A stretch of 64,000 nucleotides of DNA from Pseudomonas sp. PA15(2017) (GTDB lineage: Bacteria > Pseudomonadota > Gammaproteobacteria > Pseudomonadales > Pseudomonadaceae), in NCBI RefSeq assembly GCF_001945395.1, contig NZ_MSXV01000011.1:62001-126000 (forward strand), in the 5' to 3' direction. Position numbers and translations under genes: made by a program. Below, piece by piece: positions 22,795 through 31,550 of the stretch. How positions within the stretch are numbered: the stretch's first letter is position 1; every line of letters starts with the position of its first letter. The notes beneath the pieces were generated by a model that had not been told where the DNA came from, made no database searches, and saw only the letters and a list, made by a program, of their open reading frames with translations.

Positions 22795-24135
22795 ATGTCC
22801 ATGACACCCCGCGAGATCGTTCACGAACTCAACCGCCACATCATTGGCCAGGACGACGCCAAACGCGCCGTGGCCATCGCTCTGCGCAACCGCTGGCGGC
22901 GCATGCAACTGCCGGCCGAGCTGCGCGCCGAGGTCACGCCAAAGAACATCCTGATGATCGGCCCCACCGGTGTCGGCAAGACCGAAATCGCCCGTCGCCT
23001 GGCCAAGCTGGCCAACGCGCCGTTCCTCAAGGTCGAAGCCACCAAGTTCACCGAGGTCGGCTACGTCGGCCGTGACGTCGAGTCGATCATCCGCGACCTC
23101 GCCGATGCCGCCTTGAAGATGTTGCGCGAGCAGGAAATCATCCGCGTACGTCACCGCGCCGAAGACGCCGCCGAAGACCGCATCCTCGATGCCTTGCTGC
23201 CTCCAGCACGCAGCGGCTTCGCCGAGGAAGCGGCGTCGGGCAGCGACTCGAACACCCGTCAGCTGTTCCGCAAGCGCCTGCGCGAAGGCCAGCTGGACGA
23301 CAAGGAAATCGACATCGAAGTGGCTGAAAACCCGGCCGGCATCGAGATCATGACCCCGCCCGGCATGGAAGAAATGACCAGCCAGTTGCAGAACCTGTTC
23401 TCTAACATGGGTAAAGGCAAGAAGAAGAGCCGCAAGCTCAAGGTCAAGGACGCCCTGAAACTGGTGCGTGACGAGGAAGCCGGTCGCCTGGTCAACGAAG
23501 AAGAACTCAAGGCCAAGGCCCTGGAAGCCGTCGAACAGCACGGCATCGTGTTCATCGACGAGATCGACAAGGTGGCCAAGCGCGCCAATGCGGGTGGCGC
23601 TGACGTGTCCCGAGAAGGCGTGCAGCGCGACCTGCTGCCGCTGATCGAAGGCTGCACCGTGAATACCAAGCTGGGCATGGTCAAGACCGACCATATCCTG
23701 TTCATCGCCTCGGGCGCCTTCCACCTCAGCAAGCCGAGCGACCTGGTGCCGGAGCTGCAGGGCCGCCTGCCGATTCGTGTCGAGCTCAAGGCGCTGAGCC
23801 CGCAGGATTTCGAGCGTATCCTCAGCGAGCCCCACGCGTCGCTTACCGAGCAGTACGTGGCACTGCTGCAGACCGAGGGCCTAGGCGTCGAGTTCGTCGA
23901 CGAGGGCATCAAGCGTATCGCCGAGATCGCCTGGCAGGTCAACGAGAAGACCGAGAACATCGGTGCTCGTCGCCTGCATACCCTGCTCGAGCGCCTGCTC
24001 GAAGAAGTATCGTTCAGCGCTGGCGATCTGGCCGGTCAACAGGGCGGCGAAACCATTCGCATCGACGCGGCTTACGTGAACAGCCACCTGGGTGAGCTGG
24101 CGCAGGACGAAGACCTGTCGCGCTACATTCTCTAG
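22795..24135 (+). CDS. hslU: ATP-dependent protease ATPase subunit HslU
   Basis: AAA+ unfoldase partner of HslV (446 residues). Walker A GPTGVGKT is at 56-63, Walker B reads [10 protein letters not shown] in the second half, and the pore motif GYVGRD follows the first beta-strand ([12 protein letters not shown]). The I-domain (about 110-245) and the C-terminal tail LSRYIL, which docks into HslV, are both present. Confidence 0.98.
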   Translation: MSMTPREIVHELNRHIIGQDDAKRAVAIALRNRWRRMQLPAELRAEVTPKNILMIGPTGVGKTEIARRLAKLANAPFLKVEATKFTEVGYVGRDVESIIRDLADAALKMLREQEIIRVRHRAEDAAEDRILDALLPPARSGFAEEAASGSDSNTRQLFRKRLREGQLDDKEIDIEVAENPAGIEIMTPPGMEEMTSQLQNLFSNMGKGKKKSRKLKVKDALKLVRDEEAGRLVNEEELKAKALEAVEQHGIVFIDEIDKVAKRANAGGADVSREGVQRDLLPLIEGCTVNTKLGMVKTDHILFIASGAFHLSKPSDLVPELQGRLPIRVELKALSPQDFERILSEPHASLTEQYVALLQTEGLGVEFVDEGIKRIAEIAWQVNEKTENIGARRLHTLLERLLEEVSFSAGDLAGQQGGETIRIDAAYVNSHLGELAQDEDLSRYIL

Positions 24136-24142
24136 TTACGTT

Positions 24143-24207
24143 GTAGGCGGCAGGCGGCAGGCCAAAGCAAGGCCTGTAGCCTGTAGCCTGTAGCCTGTAG
24201 CCTGTAG
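24143..24207. repeat. Heptad inverted repeat element B
   Basis: The left arm GTAGGCGGCAGGCGGCAGGCC runs 24143-24163. An AAAGCAA-type loop follows, then five exact tandem CCTGTAG copies (24173-24207). Arms pair in 7-bp phase with CC/TA mismatches once per heptad. The right end lies 12 nt before the DUF971 start. Confidence 0.85.
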
Positions 24208-24219
24208 CAGGAATTTCCC

Positions 24220-24591
24220 ATGCTCATCCCCACCGCGATCAAGCTGCACAAGGTCTCGCGTATTCTGGAGCTGCACTACGGCAGCACCAGTTACCGCTTG
24301 CCTGCCGAATTCCTGCGCGTGCATTCGCCCTCCGCCGAAGTGCAGGGTCACGGCAAACCGATCCTGCAAACCGGCAAACTCAACGTCGCCCTGGTCGGTA
24401 TCGAGCCGGCGGGTAACTACGCCCTCAAGCTGACCTTCGACGACGGCCACGACAGTGGGCTGTTCAGCTGGGATTATCTGCAACAACTGGCCCTGCGCCA
24501 GGATGAGCTGTGGCGTGATTACCTGGACGCCCTGGCCGCCGCCGGCCAATCGCGCGACCCCGACGAGTCGGTCGTGCGCCTGATACTCTGA
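24220..24591 (+). CDS. DUF971 / gamma-butyrobetaine hydroxylase-like N-terminal domain protein
   Basis: 123 residues forming a stand-alone DUF971 domain (IKLHKVSRILELHYGSTSYR ... LTFDDGHDSGLFSWDYL). This domain resembles the zinc-binding N-terminal part of gamma-butyrobetaine hydroxylase; here the oxygenase part is absent. Its function is not established. AGGA lies 9 nt before the ATG. It occupies the conserved Pseudomonas position between hslU and phaC1, separated from hslU by heptad repeat B. Confidence 0.9.
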   Translation: MLIPTAIKLHKVSRILELHYGSTSYRLPAEFLRVHSPSAEVQGHGKPILQTGKLNVALVGIEPAGNYALKLTFDDGHDSGLFSWDYLQQLALRQDELWRDYLDALAAAGQSRDPDESVVRLIL

Positions 24592-24787
24592 TACGCCATC
24601 GACCGCCGCTCCCGCCTGGCCGATCCTGCGCTAACGTCTAAACTCGGGTAACCAGAGCACTTCAGGTTCACCCGCCATCTCTGGATGCCGCAAGCGCCAC
24701 TACCACTGCCAATCGCAAGCCTCGACAGGATCAGCGCCATTGCCCGCGATCAATGGCCGCCTGCCGCTGGCAAAGGGAGCGTTGTCG

Positions 24788-26466
24788 ATGAGTGAAAAGC
24801 AGAACGATGACCTGAAATACAACCCCACCAAGAGCACCATGGGGGTCAACCCGGTCATCGGTATACGTGGCAGGGATCTGCTGAATTCCGCCCGCCTGGT
24901 AATGACCCAGGCCATTCGCCAGCCGCTGCACAGCGCCCGGCACGTCGCCCACTTGGGGCTGGAAATGAAGAACGTGCTGCTCGGCCAGTCCAGGTTGCAG
25001 CCGAGGACAACGACCGCCGCTTCAGCGACCCGGCCTGGAGCCAGAACCCGCTCTACCGCCGCTACCTGCAAACCTACCTGGCCTGGCGCAAGGAGTTGCA
25101 CGACTGGGTCGAGCACAGCTCGCTGTCCGAGCAGGACGTCAGCCGCGGCCATTTCATCATCAACCTGATGACCGAGGCGATGGCGCCGAGCAACAGCCTG
25201 GCCAACCCGGCGGCGCTCAAGCGCATCTTCGACACTGGCGGCAAGAGCGTGCTCGACGGTCTGTCGCACATGGCCAAGGATCTGCTGAACAACGGCGGCA
25301 TGCCCAGCCAGGTGGACATGAAAGCCTTCGAGGTGGGCCGCAGCGTCGCTACCACCGAAGGCGCCGTGGTGTTTCGCAACGAGGTGCTGGAGCTGATCCA
25401 GTACACCCCGGTCACCGAGCAGGTATTCAAGCGCCCGCTGCTGGTGGTGCCCCCGCAGATCAACAAGTACTACGTATTCGACCTGTCCCCGGAAAAGAGC
25501 CTGGCACGCTTTCTGTTGCGCAGCCAGGTGCAGACCTTCATCGTCAGCTGGCGCAACCCGACCAAGGCCCAGCGCGAATGGGGCCTGTCGACCTATATCG
25601 AAGCGCTCAAGGAAGCCGTCGAGGTGGTTTGCGCGATCACCGGCAGCAGCGATGTCAACGTGCTGGGCGCCTGCTCCGGCGGCGCGACCACCGCCTCGTT
25701 GCTCGGTCACTACGCAGCCATCGACGAACAGAAGGTGCACGCCCAGACGCTGCTGGTCAGCGTGCTGGACACTCAACTGGACAGCCAATACGCGCTGTTC
25801 GCCGACGAGCAGACCCTGGAAGCGGCCAAGCGCCGCTCCTACCAGGCCGGCGTACTGGAAGGCAGCGACATGGCCAAGGTGTTCGCCTGGATGCGCCCCA
25901 ACGACCTGATCTGGAATTACTGGGTCAACAACTACCTGCTCGGCAACGAGCCGCCGGTGTTCGACATCCTCTACTGGAACAACGACACCACCCGCCTGCC
26001 CGCTGCCCTGCACGGCGAATTCATCGAGATGTTCCAGACCAACCCGCTGACCCGCGCCGGCGCGCTGGAAGTCTGCGGTACACCCATCGACCTCAGGCAG
26101 GTTACCTGCGACCACTACGTGGTGGCCGGCAGCAACGACCACATCACGCCCTGGACGTCCTGCTACAAGTCGGCGCGCCTGTTCGGCGGGCAGTGCGAGT
26201 TCGTGCTGTCCAGCAGCGGGCACATCCAGAGCATCCTCAACCCGCCGGGCAACCCCAAGGCGCGCTACATGACCAACCCCGAGATGCCGGCCGACCCGAA
26301 GGCCTGGCAGGAGGACGCCACCAAGCACGCCGATTCCTGGTGGCTGCACTGGCAGAAATGGCTGACCGCGCGCTCCGGGGAGAGCAAGAAGGCGCCCGCC
26401 AAGCTGGGCAACAAGCGCTACCCGGCAGCCCAGGCGGCGCCGGGCACCTACGTGCACGAGCGCTAA
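24788..26466 (+). pseudogene. phaC1: Class II PHA synthase PhaC1 with a one-base frameshift
   Basis: Polymerises (R)-3-hydroxyacyl-CoA into medium-chain polyhydroxyalkanoate on granules. Starting at ATG 24788 behind AGGGAG, the frame reads normally to ...GQSRLQP (about codon 72). It then leaves the family sequence and stops at 25168. The continuation EDNDRRFSDPAWSQNP lies in the -1 frame from 25003 and runs to 26466. Restoring one G in CAGCC(G)GAGGAC at about 25002 gives a complete 559-residue protein with catalytic Cys296 in GACSGG and the C-terminal ASPGTYVHER-type end. As read, the product is 126 residues without an active site. A sequencing error is possible. It is the first gene of phaC1-phaZ-phaD. 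Confidence 0.88.
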
Positions 26467-26496
26467 GCGCGCGACGACCACCGACAGGGGCGCCAC

Positions 26497-27360
26497 ATGT
26501 CATCAGCCTTCGTGTTTCGCACCATCGTCCTGGATCAACAGACGATCCGCACCGCCGTACGCCCCGGCAGCCCGGACAAGGTGCCGCTGCTGATCTTCAA
26601 CGGCATCGGCGCCAACCTGGAACTGGTGATGCCGTTCGTCAACGCTCTGGACAAGGATCAGGAAATTATCGCTTTCGATGTGCCGGGCGTCGGCGGCTCC
26701 TCCACGCCGAGCATCCCCTATCGCTTTCCCGGCCTGGCCAAGCTGGCGGCGCGCATGCTCGATTACCTCGACTACGGCCAGGTCAACGCCATCGGCGTGT
26801 CCTGGGGCGGCGCCCTGGCGCAGCAGTTCGCCCGTGATTACCCCGAGCGTTGCAAGAAGCTGGTGCTGGCCGCGACCTCGGCAGGCGCGGTGATGATTCC
26901 GGGCAAGCCCAAGGTACTTTGGCGCATGGCCAGCCCGCGCCGTTACCTGCAACCCTCCTACGGCGTGCATATCGCCGCCGACATCTACGGCGGGGCCTTT
27001 CGCCGTGATCCCAAGCTCGCCCTGTCTCACGTCAGCAAGGTGCGCTCGGGCGGCAAGCTCGGCTACTACTGGCAGCTGTTCGCCGGCATGGGCTGGACGA
27101 GCATCCACTGGCTGCACAAGATCCGCCAGCCGACCCTGGTGCTGGCCGGCGACGACGACCCGATCATCCCGCTGCTCAACATGCGCCTGCTGGCCTGGCG
27201 CATCCCCAACTCCGAATTGCACGTGATCGACGACGGCCACCTGTTCCTGGTAACCCGTGCCGAGGTGGTGGCGCCCATCATCATGAAGTTCCTCGCCGAA
27301 GAGCGGCAGCCGGCGGTCATGCATCCGCACAACGTGACGGCGAGCCGTGGACAACCGTGA
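26497..27360 (+). CDS. phaZ: Intracellular mcl-PHA depolymerase
   Basis: 287-residue alpha/beta-hydrolase that mobilises stored PHA on the granule. The oxyanion region is FNGIGANLEL and the lipase box GVSWGG carries the nucleophile Ser near residue 102. The later Asp lies in LAGDDDPIIP and the His in DDGHLFLV. It lies 30 nt downstream of phaC1. In most Pseudomonas loci phaC2 follows, but here only 40 nt separate it from phaD. The last 15 or so residues (HPHNVTASRGQP) vary in this family. Confidence 0.95.
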   Translation: MSSAFVFRTIVLDQQTIRTAVRPGSPDKVPLLIFNGIGANLELVMPFVNALDKDQEIIAFDVPGVGGSSTPSIPYRFPGLAKLAARMLDYLDYGQVNAIGVSWGGALAQQFARDYPERCKKLVLAATSAGAVMIPGKPKVLWRMASPRRYLQPSYGVHIAADIYGGAFRRDPKLALSHVSKVRSGGKLGYYWQLFAGMGWTSIHWLHKIRQPTLVLAGDDDPIIPLLNMRLLAWRIPNSELHVIDDGHLFLVTRAEVVAPIIMKFLAEERQPAVMHPHNVTASRGQP

Positions 27361-27400
27361 CGGCCAGACACATGGCAATGAGTGAGGACGCACCGAACCG

Positions 27401-28024
27401 ATGAAGACCCGCGAGCGCATTCTCAACGCCACACTGGCGCTGTTCAACGAACGCGGGGAACCCAACGTCTCGACCCTGGAAATCGCCAACAGCCTGGACA
27501 TCAGCCCGGGCAATCTCTACTACCATTTCCATGGCAAGGAGCCGTTGACCCTGGTGCTCTTCGAGCAGTTCCAGGCGACCCTGGCACCACTGCTCACACC
27601 GCCCGACAACGCCGAACTCGACGCTCAGGACTACTGGCTGTTCCTGCACCTGATCGCCGAAGGCATGTCGGCGTACCGCTTCCTGTTCCAGGACCTTTCC
27701 AACCTCAGCGGGCGCCTGCCCAAGCTGGCCACCGGCATGCGCCACTGGCTCGCCAGGCTGCGACATACGCTCACGGCTCTACTGGCGAACCTGAAGGGCC
27801 GGCGGGTACTGATCAGCGAGGACAACGTGTTGCAGCAACTGGTCGAGCAAATCGTGCTGACCCTGCTGTTCGCCCAGGATTACCAGCGCATCGTCGCCCA
27901 GCCGGCCGACAGCCGCCTGGTGGTCTACCACGTGATGATGCTGGTCGCCCCGCACCTGCAGGATGAAGCACGCCACACAACAGAACTGTTGGCCCACAGT
28001 TACCTGCACGAAAATGCCGGCTGA
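27401..28024 (+). CDS. phaD: TetR-family regulator PhaD
   Basis: 207 residues with an N-terminal TetR helix-turn-helix (STLEIANSLDISPGNLYYHF, about 24-43) and a long helical ligand domain. In P. putida PhaD activates the pha genes, probably responding to a fatty-acid-derived CoA. It lies 40 nt after phaZ and converges on phaIF across a shared terminator. The ATG is preceded by the purine stretch GGACG, a weak RBS. Confidence 0.93.
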   Translation: MKTRERILNATLALFNERGEPNVSTLEIANSLDISPGNLYYHFHGKEPLTLVLFEQFQATLAPLLTPPDNAELDAQDYWLFLHLIAEGMSAYRFLFQDLSNLSGRLPKLATGMRHWLARLRHTLTALLANLKGRRVLISEDNVLQQLVEQIVLTLLFAQDYQRIVAQPADSRLVVYHVMMLVAPHLQDEARHTTELLAHSYLHENAG

Positions 28025-28031
28025 AAATAAA

Positions 28032-28056
28032 AACGCCCGATACGGGATCGGGCGTT
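28032..28056. terminator. Bidirectional terminator phaD/phaF
   Basis: AACGCCCGA / TCGGGCGTT hairpin 8 nt past the phaD stop. On the minus strand it is followed by TTTTATTTT, so it fits best as the phaIF terminator and also serves phaD. Confidence 0.8.
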
Positions 28057-28075
28057 CTCCAGGCGACTTACCGAC

Positions 28076-28882
28076 TCACGATTGCGTGCCGGAAGAGGTC
28101 GAAGGGGCCTCGGCCGGCGTCGTCGAGGCCGCTGGCGTGGCTACCTGTGCCGCCGCTGCCTTTGCCGTAGTTGCCCTGCGGGCTGCTGGCTTCTTCGCCG
28201 CTGGTTTACTGACGGCTTTGGCAGCCGGCTTGGCAGCTGGTTTAGCTGCGGCTTTTGCCGGGGCTTTCGCGGTGGAGGCTGGCTTACTCGCCGCCTTGCT
28301 CGCCGGCGTCTTCTTGGCTGCTGCCGGTTTAGCCGTAGCGGGCTTGGCGGCTGGCTTCGCTGCTGCCGTGCTGGCTGCCTTGTTGACCGGCGCCTTGCTC
28401 GCGGCCGCCGACTTGGTAGCGGCCTTTTTCGCCGCTGGCTTGGCGGTCGGTTTGCTGGACGCGCCCGTTAGCGTCTCCAGTTGCCGGGTCAGCAGATCGA
28501 CCTTGTCATTGAGCGACTTGACCTCGTTGCGACTGGGCACGCCCAGCCGCGAGATCGCATTGTTGAGACGCTTGTCGAACGCTTCCTCGAGTTCGCTCCA
28601 CTTGCCGATCGCCCTGCCCTTCACCTCGTCGACACGCGAGCGCGCACTGCTGACGGACGAATCGACCGACGACTTCACCGCATCGGCCTGCTTATCGACG
28701 TTGCTCTTGGCGGCCTTCTCGGCCTTTTCGCCATCCTTGACCAGCGTGTCGAACAGCTTGGTGCCGTCCTTGCTGACCTTGGAGTAAGCGCCCAGGCCTG
28801 CCAACCAGATCTGCCGCGAGTACTTTTCAACCTCGCCGATCCACGAGCTGGTCTGTTTCTCGGTTTTCTTTTTGACAGCCAT
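28076..28882 (-). CDS. phaF: PHA granule-associated phasin/regulator PhaF
   Basis: 268 residues: an N-terminal phasin domain (about 1-130, SRQIWLAGLGAYSKV then a long amphipathic coiled coil) that coats PHA granules, and a C-terminal histone H1-like tail rich in KPAAK and AAKPA motifs that binds DNA and helps segregate granules. The start ATG 28882 sits behind AAGGAGAGCAGG. Ten nt separate it from phaI, so the two are co-transcribed. Its sequence is intact although the synthase gene is frameshifted. Confidence 0.95.
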   Translation of the reverse strand: MAVKKKTEKQTSSWIGEVEKYSRQIWLAGLGAYSKVSKDGTKLFDTLVKDGEKAEKAAKSNVDKQADAVKSSVDSSVSSARSRVDEVKGRAIGKWSELEEAFDKRLNNAISRLGVPSRNEVKSLNDKVDLLTRQLETLTGASSKPTAKPAAKKAATKSAAASKAPVNKAASTAAAKPAAKPATAKPAAAKKTPASKAASKPASTAKAPAKAAAKPAAKPAAKAVSKPAAKKPAARRATTAKAAAAQVATPAASTTPAEAPSTSSGTQS

Positions 28883-28892
28883 CCTGCTCTCC

Positions 28893-29321
28893 TTATTGAG
28901 TACGCGCGACACGCTCGAGCAACGCGCTCAGCTCATCCAGCTTAGCAGACAGGGCTTCGATATCCTGTCGGGCGGGAATACCAAGACGGTTCAGTGCGCC
29001 AGCCACGCGTGAATCGAAGGCCCGCTCGATCTTTTCGATGCGCGCGGCGACCTGGTTCTTCACAACGGACACTCTGCTTCTGGCTTCGTCGATCTGGCCA
29101 TTGGCCGCCTCGACTTGTTCATTGACCTGTTTCCTGCCGCGCTGTTCCGCTTGCTCCCCCAGGTTCACCAGCGTCTGGAAATATTCCAGGCCTTCCTGGC
29201 CAACCTTGGCATAAGCACCCAGGCCGGCGAGCCACAACTTTCTGATTCGCGACGGTTGATCGCCCAGGGCAGAGCGGCGAGCGGAGATGAGCGGTTGCCT
29301 GCTGACGGTAACGTTCGACAT
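28893..29321 (-). CDS. phaI: PHA granule-associated phasin PhaI
   Basis: 142-residue phasin without the DNA-binding tail. It contains RIRKLWLAGLGAYAKVGQEG near 26-45, the same motif as PhaF, then a helical coiled-coil region. The start ATG 29321 (MSNVTVSRQPL) follows GTGAGGTGCACC; an upstream in-frame ATG at 29357 lacks an RBS. It is the first gene of phaIF, normally activated by PhaD. Confidence 0.94.
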   Translation of the reverse strand: MSNVTVSRQPLISARRSALGDQPSRIRKLWLAGLGAYAKVGQEGLEYFQTLVNLGEQAEQRGRKQVNEQVEAANGQIDEARSRVSVVKNQVAARIEKIERAFDSRVAGALNRLGIPARQDIEALSAKLDELSALLERVARTQ

Positions 29322-29460
29322 GGTGCACCTCACAGTGGGTTGGCAGATGGCCTGCACGACACAGGCTTACCAGACACCGTAAAGGGCAAAACTAGAAAGC
29401 GCATACTAATCGGCGCAGGGATCGCGCGAGCATGCGGACATCGAAGGGCGTGCGGGTCAA

Positions 29461-29485
29461 GCCTGCGAGCGCGAGGCTCGCAGGC
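29461..29485 (-). terminator. Hairpin downstream of algP
   Basis: Perfect 10-bp stem GCCTGCGAGC/GCTCGCAGGC with a 5-nt loop, 11 nt past the algP stop on the minus strand. No real T-run follows, so it may be a factor-assisted terminator or an mRNA-stabilising hairpin at the algP/phaI junction. Confidence 0.55.
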
Positions 29486-29496
29486 TCAAGAGCCAA

Positions 29497-30636
29497 TCAG
29501 TTGCTGGCTGGCGGCGTTGCGCCGTTGGCAGCATTGGTGGCAGGCGCGGATGCAGCTGGCTCGCTCGCCGGTGCAGCGGCAGCCTTGCTGGCTTCAGGCT
29601 TGGCTACCGGCTTTGCAGCCGTGGCTTTGGCAGCAGGCTTGGCCGCGGCTTTGGCAGTTGCCGGTTTGGCGGCAGCCTTGGTCGCCGACTTGGCAGCAGC
29701 CGGTTTCGCCGCAGCCTGGGTGGCAGGCTTCGCGGCCGCTTTGGCGGCTGGCTTGGCAGCCGGTTTAGCTGCGGGCTTGACTGCAGGCTTGGCTGCGGCC
29801 GACTTGGCAGTGGCCTGGCTAGCGGGCTTGGTAGCCGGCTTCGCAACGGCCTTGGCCGCTGGCTTGGCAGCGGTGGGTTTCGCAGCCGCTTTGGCAGCGG
29901 ACTTGGCTACCGTTGGCTTGGCCGCAGCGTTGCTAGCTGCAGATTTGGCAGCTGGCTTGGCACTGGCCGGTTTCGCGGCGGCTTGAGCAGCGGGTTTGGT
30001 AACAGGCTTAGCGGCTGCCTTGGGAGCCGGCTTGGCTGCGGCCTTGGCCACCGGTTTGGCAGCAGCGCGGGCCGCTGGTTTCACTGCGGCTTTGACCACC
30101 GCTTTGCTGGCAGCAGGTTTTGCAGCAGCCTTGGCAGCCGGTTTGACGGCAGCCTTGGCGGCTGGCTTGGCAACCGCTGGCTTGGCTGCAGCCTTGCTGG
30201 CAGCCGGCTTGGCCTGGGCCTTGTCACGGCTGGTCAGAGCCTTGCCGGCAGCCTCACGCACCTTGCCGACGCCCTGGGCCAGTTTCAGGCTTTCCTGGGC
30301 ATCACGCTTGAGCTGCACGATGTACTGGCGGGTTTCGGTCTGGCGGGCCTGCAGCGCATCAAGCGCGCCCTCCAGCTCATCCACTGCGGCCTTGGCCTTG
30401 GACTGCGCCTTGGCCTTGCCATCGGCGACTGCCGATTGCAGCTTGCCACGGGCCTTGTGCAGCTTTTCCTGCGCACTACCGCGCTGCTTTTCCAGTTTGG
30501 CGAGAATCTTTTCAGCGTCTACCAGCGCTTGCGAGCAGGCATTCTCGAGGTGCTCGAGCAAGCTTCCGGACAGTTGCTGCAGCAGATGCAAAGGGGTGGT
30601 GACCGATTTCTTCTTCAGGTTTTTTGTGGCCGGCAT
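29497..30636 (-). CDS. algP: AlgP, histone H1-like transcriptional regulator with KPAA repeats
   Basis: 379 residues. The N-terminal domain (about 1-130, TTPLHLLQQLSGSLLEHLE ... RQYIVQLKRDAQESLKLAQG) is followed by about 240 residues of low-complexity KPAAK/AAKPA tandem repeats resembling eukaryotic H1 tails. In P. aeruginosa AlgP (AlgR3) influences algD transcription. The start ATG 30636 has GGAGG 7 nt upstream. The repeats are encoded by near-identical short DNA units, hence prone to slippage. It lies next to phaI, whereas in P. aeruginosa these genes are far apart. Confidence 0.93.
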   Translation of the reverse strand: MPATKNLKKKSVTTPLHLLQQLSGSLLEHLENACSQALVDAEKILAKLEKQRGSAQEKLHKARGKLQSAVADGKAKAQSKAKAAVDELEGALDALQARQTETRQYIVQLKRDAQESLKLAQGVGKVREAAGKALTSRDKAQAKPAASKAAAKPAVAKPAAKAAVKPAAKAAAKPAASKAVVKAAVKPAARAAAKPVAKAAAKPAPKAAAKPVTKPAAQAAAKPASAKPAAKSAASNAAAKPTVAKSAAKAAAKPTAAKPAAKAVAKPATKPASQATAKSAAAKPAVKPAAKPAAKPAAKAAAKPATQAAAKPAAAKSATKAAAKPATAKAAAKPAAKATAAKPVAKPEASKAAAAPASEPAASAPATNAANGATPPASN

Positions 30637-30744
30637 GACGCGCCTCCAGGCGGATGGGATAAAGCCATACATAGGTGGGTGAAATTTGCGCCCGCCAGAG
30701 GCGCTTTGCAAGCACCTGCATATGCTTGGCGGGGGCCTGAAACG

Positions 30745-30772
30745 ACGACGCCGCGGTTGATCGCGGCGTCGT
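30745..30772 (-). terminator. Hairpin after algQ
   Basis: Perfect 11-bp stem ACGACGCCGCG/CGCGGCGTCGT with a 6-nt loop, 3 nt past the algQ stop. It is followed on the minus strand by only a short CGTTTC, so termination efficiency is doubtful. Confidence 0.6.
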
Positions 30773-30775
30773 GGC

Positions 30776-31237
30776 TCATACAGCGGCGGCGGTGGCCTGC
30801 TGTTTATGGGCGGTGTGCAGAACCTCGATCAGGCAGTCCTCGAGTTCGAAGCGCTCGTGCAGCATCTGCCCCAGGCGCTTGAGCTCGGCGCTCACCGAGT
30901 CGACATCGCCACAATCGCCTTCATCACAACGATCGTTGAAGGCCAGGGCCGCTTCGGTGATCACCTCGATACGCGAATAAATCTGCTTGGCCAGCTCAAG
31001 GCCACGCTGATCGCCAAACGCCCGGGCCTCTTCGGTGAGCTGCTGGTAAACCTCGAAATGGCCGGCGGAGACGTAGTCGACGAGGTATTCGCAGAAGCGC
31101 TGCATAACCGCCTTGTCGCTGACGTCGTCGATGGCCGCATAGGCCTTGATCAGTTCGGCACGTTCCTGCAGCCAACGGTCGATCATCAGGTGTACGCCGC
31201 CCCACCGCTCCTGCGCATTCTGGCAACTTTCGAGCAT
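30776..31237 (-). CDS. algQ: AlgQ, Rsd-family anti-sigma70 regulator
   Basis: 153-residue all-helical Rsd/AlgQ protein that binds the primary sigma factor and modulates alginate and siderophore genes in P. aeruginosa. It starts [21 protein letters not shown] after GGGAG. Conserved segments are [13 protein letters not shown], the FNDRCD region and [16 protein letters not shown], which contribute to sigma-region-4 contact. It is separated from hemY by 313 nt. Confidence 0.95.
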   Translation of the reverse strand: MLESCQNAQERWGGVHLMIDRWLQERAELIKAYAAIDDVSDKAVMQRFCEYLVDYVSAGHFEVYQQLTEEARAFGDQRGLELAKQIYSRIEVITEAALAFNDRCDEGDCGDVDSVSAELKRLGQMLHERFELEDCLIEVLHTAHKQQATAAAV

Positions 31238-31550
31238 GGTGATCCGCTCCCTTATGAGTTAAGTCCTGTAGGCATCCGGGCTCAGATCATCGTTCAACCT
31301 GTCTTCGCCGGGAATCGGAAGTTGGCTGGTCACCTGGCAGTATCCCACTGGCCGGAAGTCGCTGCGGCCCATGGAGGGCAGCGACGGCAACGCACCACGA
31401 GTCGATCCTTGAACGTGCAGCCGAGTCCGGACACTAGCATGATTCTGTTTGCAGTCCGACCTCTCATTTCGTCTGAGGTTATGCCTGCTCTGATCACCCT
31501 TCAAGGGGGCAACGCGTCGCCGGCCTAGAGCCGGCGCAAACGGATGCAGC
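31238..31550. other. 313-nt gene-free stretch between hemY and algQ
   Basis: I see no credible gene here; the open minus frame 31259-31582 has atypical composition and no RBS or family. It should hold the algQ promoter (best guess an extended -10-like TGCTAGTGT on the minus strand near 31430) and, at its hemY end, the hairpin at 31517-31535. In P. aeruginosa a dsbH gene lies in this position, as I recall. Confidence 0.5.
31517..31535 (-). terminator. Hairpin after hemY
   Basis: CGCCGGC-CTAGA-GCCGGCG 7-bp perfect stem about 15 nt past the hemY stop on the minus strand, at the end of the hemC-D-X-Y operon. No T-run. Confidence 0.5.

Noticed and set aside
24592-24787. Sigma54 promoter before phaC1
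   Set aside because: The best GG...GC pair (TGGCCGATCCTGC) has 8 rather than 10 nt between the dinucleotides.
25578-26837. 419-codon plus-strand frame across phaC1 and phaZ
   Set aside because: Out-of-frame with both genes; Arg/Gln/Gly-rich shadow.
29497-30636. KPAA-repeat protein as a second PhaF
   Set aside because: Its N-terminal domain (TTPLHLLQQL...) lacks the phasin motif WLAGLGAY and matches AlgP instead; PhaF is the gene at 28076-28882.
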